A DNA stretch of 64,000 nt from an uncultured Bacteroidales bacterium (GTDB taxonomy: Bacteria > Bacteroidota > Bacteroidia > Bacteroidales > Paludibacteraceae), in NCBI GenBank assembly GCA_902779705.1, contig CACZCR010000001.1, positions 186,001-250,000 on the forward strand. The letters run 5' to 3'. Position numbers and translations under genes: made by a program. The notes under the pieces were generated by a model. The model made no database searches. It was not told where the DNA came from and saw nothing but the letters and a program-made list of their open reading frames with translations. Positions 61,930 to 64,000 of the stretch are shown in pieces; position 1 is the first letter of the stretch, and the number at the start of each line of letters is the position of its first letter.

Positions 61930-62367
61930 TCAGTCTAGCAATATCGTTACAGGGCCATCATTCACCAATTCTACCTGCATATCTGCACCAAACCGTCCGG
62001 TCTCAACCTCTAATCCATATTCTTCGTGCAGCACCTGATTAAAATATTCATACAACGGCTCGGCTACTTCTGGACGGGCTGCGTTGACAAAACTTGGACG
62101 GTTCCCCTTGCGACAATCGGCATATAGTGTAAATTGCGAGATGCTTAGTATAGCACCGCCTATCTGCCGGATGTCTAGATTCATTTTACCTGCCTCATCC
62201 TCAAACACACGTAACTGCACGATTTTCTTGGCTATGCGGTCTACATCCTCACGTGTATCCTCTAGGCCTATTCCTACCAATAGCACATATCCATGCTCTA
62301 TCTGTCCAACCACACGCCCGCTTATGCTGACTTGAGCCCGTTTAGCTCGCTGTAGAACAACTCTCAT
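61930..62367 (-). CDS. dtd: D-aminoacyl-tRNA deacylase
   Basis: The 145-residue protein removes D-amino acids wrongly attached to tRNA. It has the opening [17 protein letters not shown], the catalytic-site block [20 protein letters not shown] and the cross-subunit block [11 protein letters not shown], all diagnostic for DTD. Length is standard. It is driven by the promoter at 62390-62421. htpG follows after 98 bp on the same strand and could be co-transcribed. Confidence 0.96.
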   Translation of the reverse strand: MRVVLQRAKRAQVSISGRVVGQIEHGYVLLVGIGLEDTREDVDRIAKKIVQLRVFEDEAGKMNLDIRQIGGAILSISQFTLYADCRKGNRPSFVNAARPEVAEPLYEYFNQVLHEEYGLEVETGRFGADMQVELVNDGPVTILLD

Positions 62368-62389
62368 AATACATCTTTAATTTTGACTA

Positions 62390-62421
62390 CAAAAGTACTG
62401 CTTTTTTCTCAATTATGCAAG
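62390..62421 (-). promoter_or_regulatory. Promoter of dtd
   Basis: On the minus strand CTTG (62421-62418) is followed after 20 bp by TACTTTTG (62397-62390). The leader to the dtd start at 62367 is only about 15-20 nt. It lies head-to-head with the receptor promoter at 62481-62512. Confidence 0.72.
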
Positions 62422-62480
62422 CATTTTATTATATTTTAAGGTGTCTTTATACATTTCCTAAGTTTTTCCCAAGTTTAAAA

Positions 62481-62512
62481 TTTGCATATTCGCGAAAAAT
62501 GTTGTACCTTTG
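62481..62512 (+). promoter_or_regulatory. Promoter of the TonB-dependent receptor gene
   Basis: TTTG (62481-62484) is followed after 20 bp by TACCTTTG (62505-62512), a full consensus match. The receptor ATG at 62545 is about 32 bp downstream of the -7 element. Confidence 0.82.
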
Positions 62513-62544
62513 CAGCCAAAATCAAAGTTGTATTGACAAAAGGT

Positions 62545-64000
62545 ATGCTCAGACGAACAATTTATGTCATATTGGGATTACTGCTGATGAGTGGCGCTTA
62601 TGCACAAGAGCGCTATACAATCAGCGGCTATGTCACTGATGCGGAATCTGGTGAGCGATTGATAGGCGCTGCAGTCTACGACACTATCTCTCATCAGGGA
62701 ACGGTGACCAATACGGCTGGATTCTATAGTCTGACTCTGACTAATACTGCCCATTGTGCACTGGTCGCTAGTTATGTAGGCTATGCTCCCAGCAAGCCCT
62801 ATATAGCCAACCAAGATCGTACTCACCATTTTGTGCTGAGCAGTACCACCAAACTACAGGAAGTGACCGTTACTGGGCATCAGTCGGTTTCAGCGCCGGA
62901 CAATGTACAGATGTCGGCAATCGAAGTACCGGTAACACAGATTCTGGCTATTCCGGCGCTAGGCGGTGAGGTGGATGTCCTCAAAGCTATTCAGCTATTG
63001 CCGGGAGTGCAGGCCTCAGGTGAAGGTAGTGCCGGTTTGTATGTGCGTGGGGGAGGCCCGGATGAGAACCTGATCACGCTGGATGGTGCACCGCTATACA
63101 ATATCAACCATGCTATGGGCATGTTCTCCGTATTCAATGCTGATGCTATCAAAAATGTGACACTCTATAAGGGAAATTTTCCTGCGCGATTTGGTTCGCG
63201 CCTCAGTTCGGTGATCGATGTGCGCCAGAAAGAGGGCAATAATACTTTTTGGCATGGTGGCATATCTGTTGGATTGATCTCGTCCAAACTCAATCTCGAG
63301 GGACCGATCTTCGGTAAGGCGCAGTTAGATAGCCTCAAACAGGGCTACTCTCCGCGTGCCAAAACGACTTTTAATATCTCTGCTCGTAGAACCTATTTTG
63401 ATGCGTTTATGGCACCGCTTGTTCATGCTTTATCTACTCGGGAAGGTGGCACAACATCAGTTTGGCCGGGCTATTACTTCTATGATATCAATGCCAAATT
63501 GTCCCATACCTTCTCCGACAAGGACCGCATCACTGTAGGTTTATACAACGGCGCGGACGTAGAGTATGTTTATATAAAAGAGAACGAGGACAGATATGAC
63601 CGTTCGCAAATGAATATGCACTACTCATGGGGTAATACCTTGGCGGCAGTGGATTGGCAACATACCATCAATCACCAACTCTTCCTCAATACGCGCGTTC
63701 ATTATAGTGGTTACTATTGCCATTTGAATCAGTCGATGAATGTGGTTAACGGCAGCCCGGATGAGGAAGGAACAACCTTTGACCAGCGTATGAGTTATGG
63801 CAGTATGATACACGATGTGTCAGTATCATCCCATTTGGAATATTCGCCTAACCAACGTCACCGTGTGTTAGCTGGTATAGAATATACATATCATCATTTC
63901 CGCCCATCAGTGCAGAACCATTTTATGTTATCCGGCTCAGATACTACAGATGTGGTGTTAAAAGAGGATACAACATTAGGCGGAGATGTGTTACATGGAC
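62545..64000 (+). CDS. TonB-dependent receptor, 3' end outside window
   Basis: The frame starts at ATG 62545 with a signal peptide (MLRRTIYVILGLLLMSGAYAQ) and stays open for 485 codons to the window edge. A carboxypeptidase-regulatory-like domain follows (ISGYVTDAESGERLIGAAVY, about residues 25-105), then the plug domain with LLPGVQASGEGSAGLYVRGG, ENLITLDGAPLYN and FPARFGSRLSSVIDVR. The first barrel strands follow. It differs from the SusC-like gene at 33702: no SusC-type TonB-box motif is seen, and the plug is of the shorter, siderophore/cobalamin-like style used by many Bacteroidetes CarboxypepD_reg receptors. The substrate is unknown. Confidence 0.92.
   Translation, partial: MLRRTIYVILGLLLMSGAYAQERYTISGYVTDAESGERLIGAAVYDTISHQGTVTNTAGFYSLTLTNTAHCALVASYVGYAPSKPYIANQDRTHHFVLSSTTKLQEVTVTGHQSVSAPDNVQMSAIEVPVTQILAIPALGGEVDVLKAIQLLPGVQASGEGSAGLYVRGGGPDENLITLDGAPLYNINHAMGMFSVFNADAIKNVTLYKGNFPARFGSRLSSVIDVRQKEGNNTFWHGGISVGLISSKLNLEGPIFGKAQLDSLKQGYSPRAKTTFNISARRTYFDAFMAPLVHALSTREGGTTSVWPGYYFYDINAKLSHTFSDKDRITVGLYNGADVEYVYIKENEDRYDRSQMNMHYSWGNTLAAVDWQHTINHQLFLNTRVHYSGYYCHLNQSMNVVNGSPDEEGTTFDQRMSYGSMIHDVSVSSHLEYSPNQRHRVLAGIEYTYHHFRPSVQNHFMLSGSDTTDVVLKEDTTLGGDVLHG

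Overview
The window is ordinary, gene-dense chromosome from a member of the Bacteroidales. Supporting signs: a SusC/SusD outer-membrane pair, type IX secretion (T9SS)-like C-terminal tails, tandem FKBP isomerases, WbqC, and eight promoters of the Bacteroidetes type (TTTG, 20 bp, TAnnTTTG). The genus cannot be fixed from the sequence alone. I see no insertion sequence, integrase, CRISPR array, rRNA or origin. The only RNA gene I can call firmly is one tRNA-Leu.

Layout. 1-2905: the end of an MBOAT O-acyltransferase, then coaE and rmuC. 3053-20494: one long plus-strand operon of eighteen tightly spaced or overlapping genes for an aryl-polyene/flexirubin-type pigment lipid. An aromatic ammonia-lyase probably supplies a cinnamate-type starter and a PaaK-like ligase activates it. 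Two acyl carrier proteins, three catalytic ketosynthases plus ketosynthase-like remnants, one ketoreductase and two hot-dog dehydratases would build the polyene. A methyltransferase, acyltransferases and a glycosyltransferase would decorate and anchor it. LolA-like and MMPL-type proteins would move it to the outer membrane. 20491-30761 (minus strand): a surface module made of an M6-type metalloprotease, an outer-membrane barrel and a 2171-residue repeat protein with a T9SS-like tail.

30906-37028 (minus): a SusC/SusD/lipoprotein operon with its own promoter and terminator but no glycosidase. 37215-40594: an M16 peptidase, tRNA-Leu(TAG), and a mazG/lpxH-like/MIP18-family operon. 40595-40894: a divergent promoter region carrying four 11-bp tandem repeats. 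40895-59878 (plus): a pectin methylesterase followed by mostly housekeeping genes (dapB, lepB, wbqC, ilvE, a POT transporter, rsmI, two flippases, ribE, three FKBPs, truA), then GH28 polygalacturonase and a DUF4861-like lipoprotein. 59870-62367 (minus): htpG and dtd. 62545 to the end: a TonB-dependent receptor cut by the window edge.

The most unusual items are a glycosyltransferase-acyltransferase-flavoprotein triple fusion in the polyene operon, an A-B-C super-repeat with alternating cysteines in the giant surface protein, near-identical promoters on the polyene and SusC operons, and three different short-repeat insertions kept in frame inside one lipoprotein gene.
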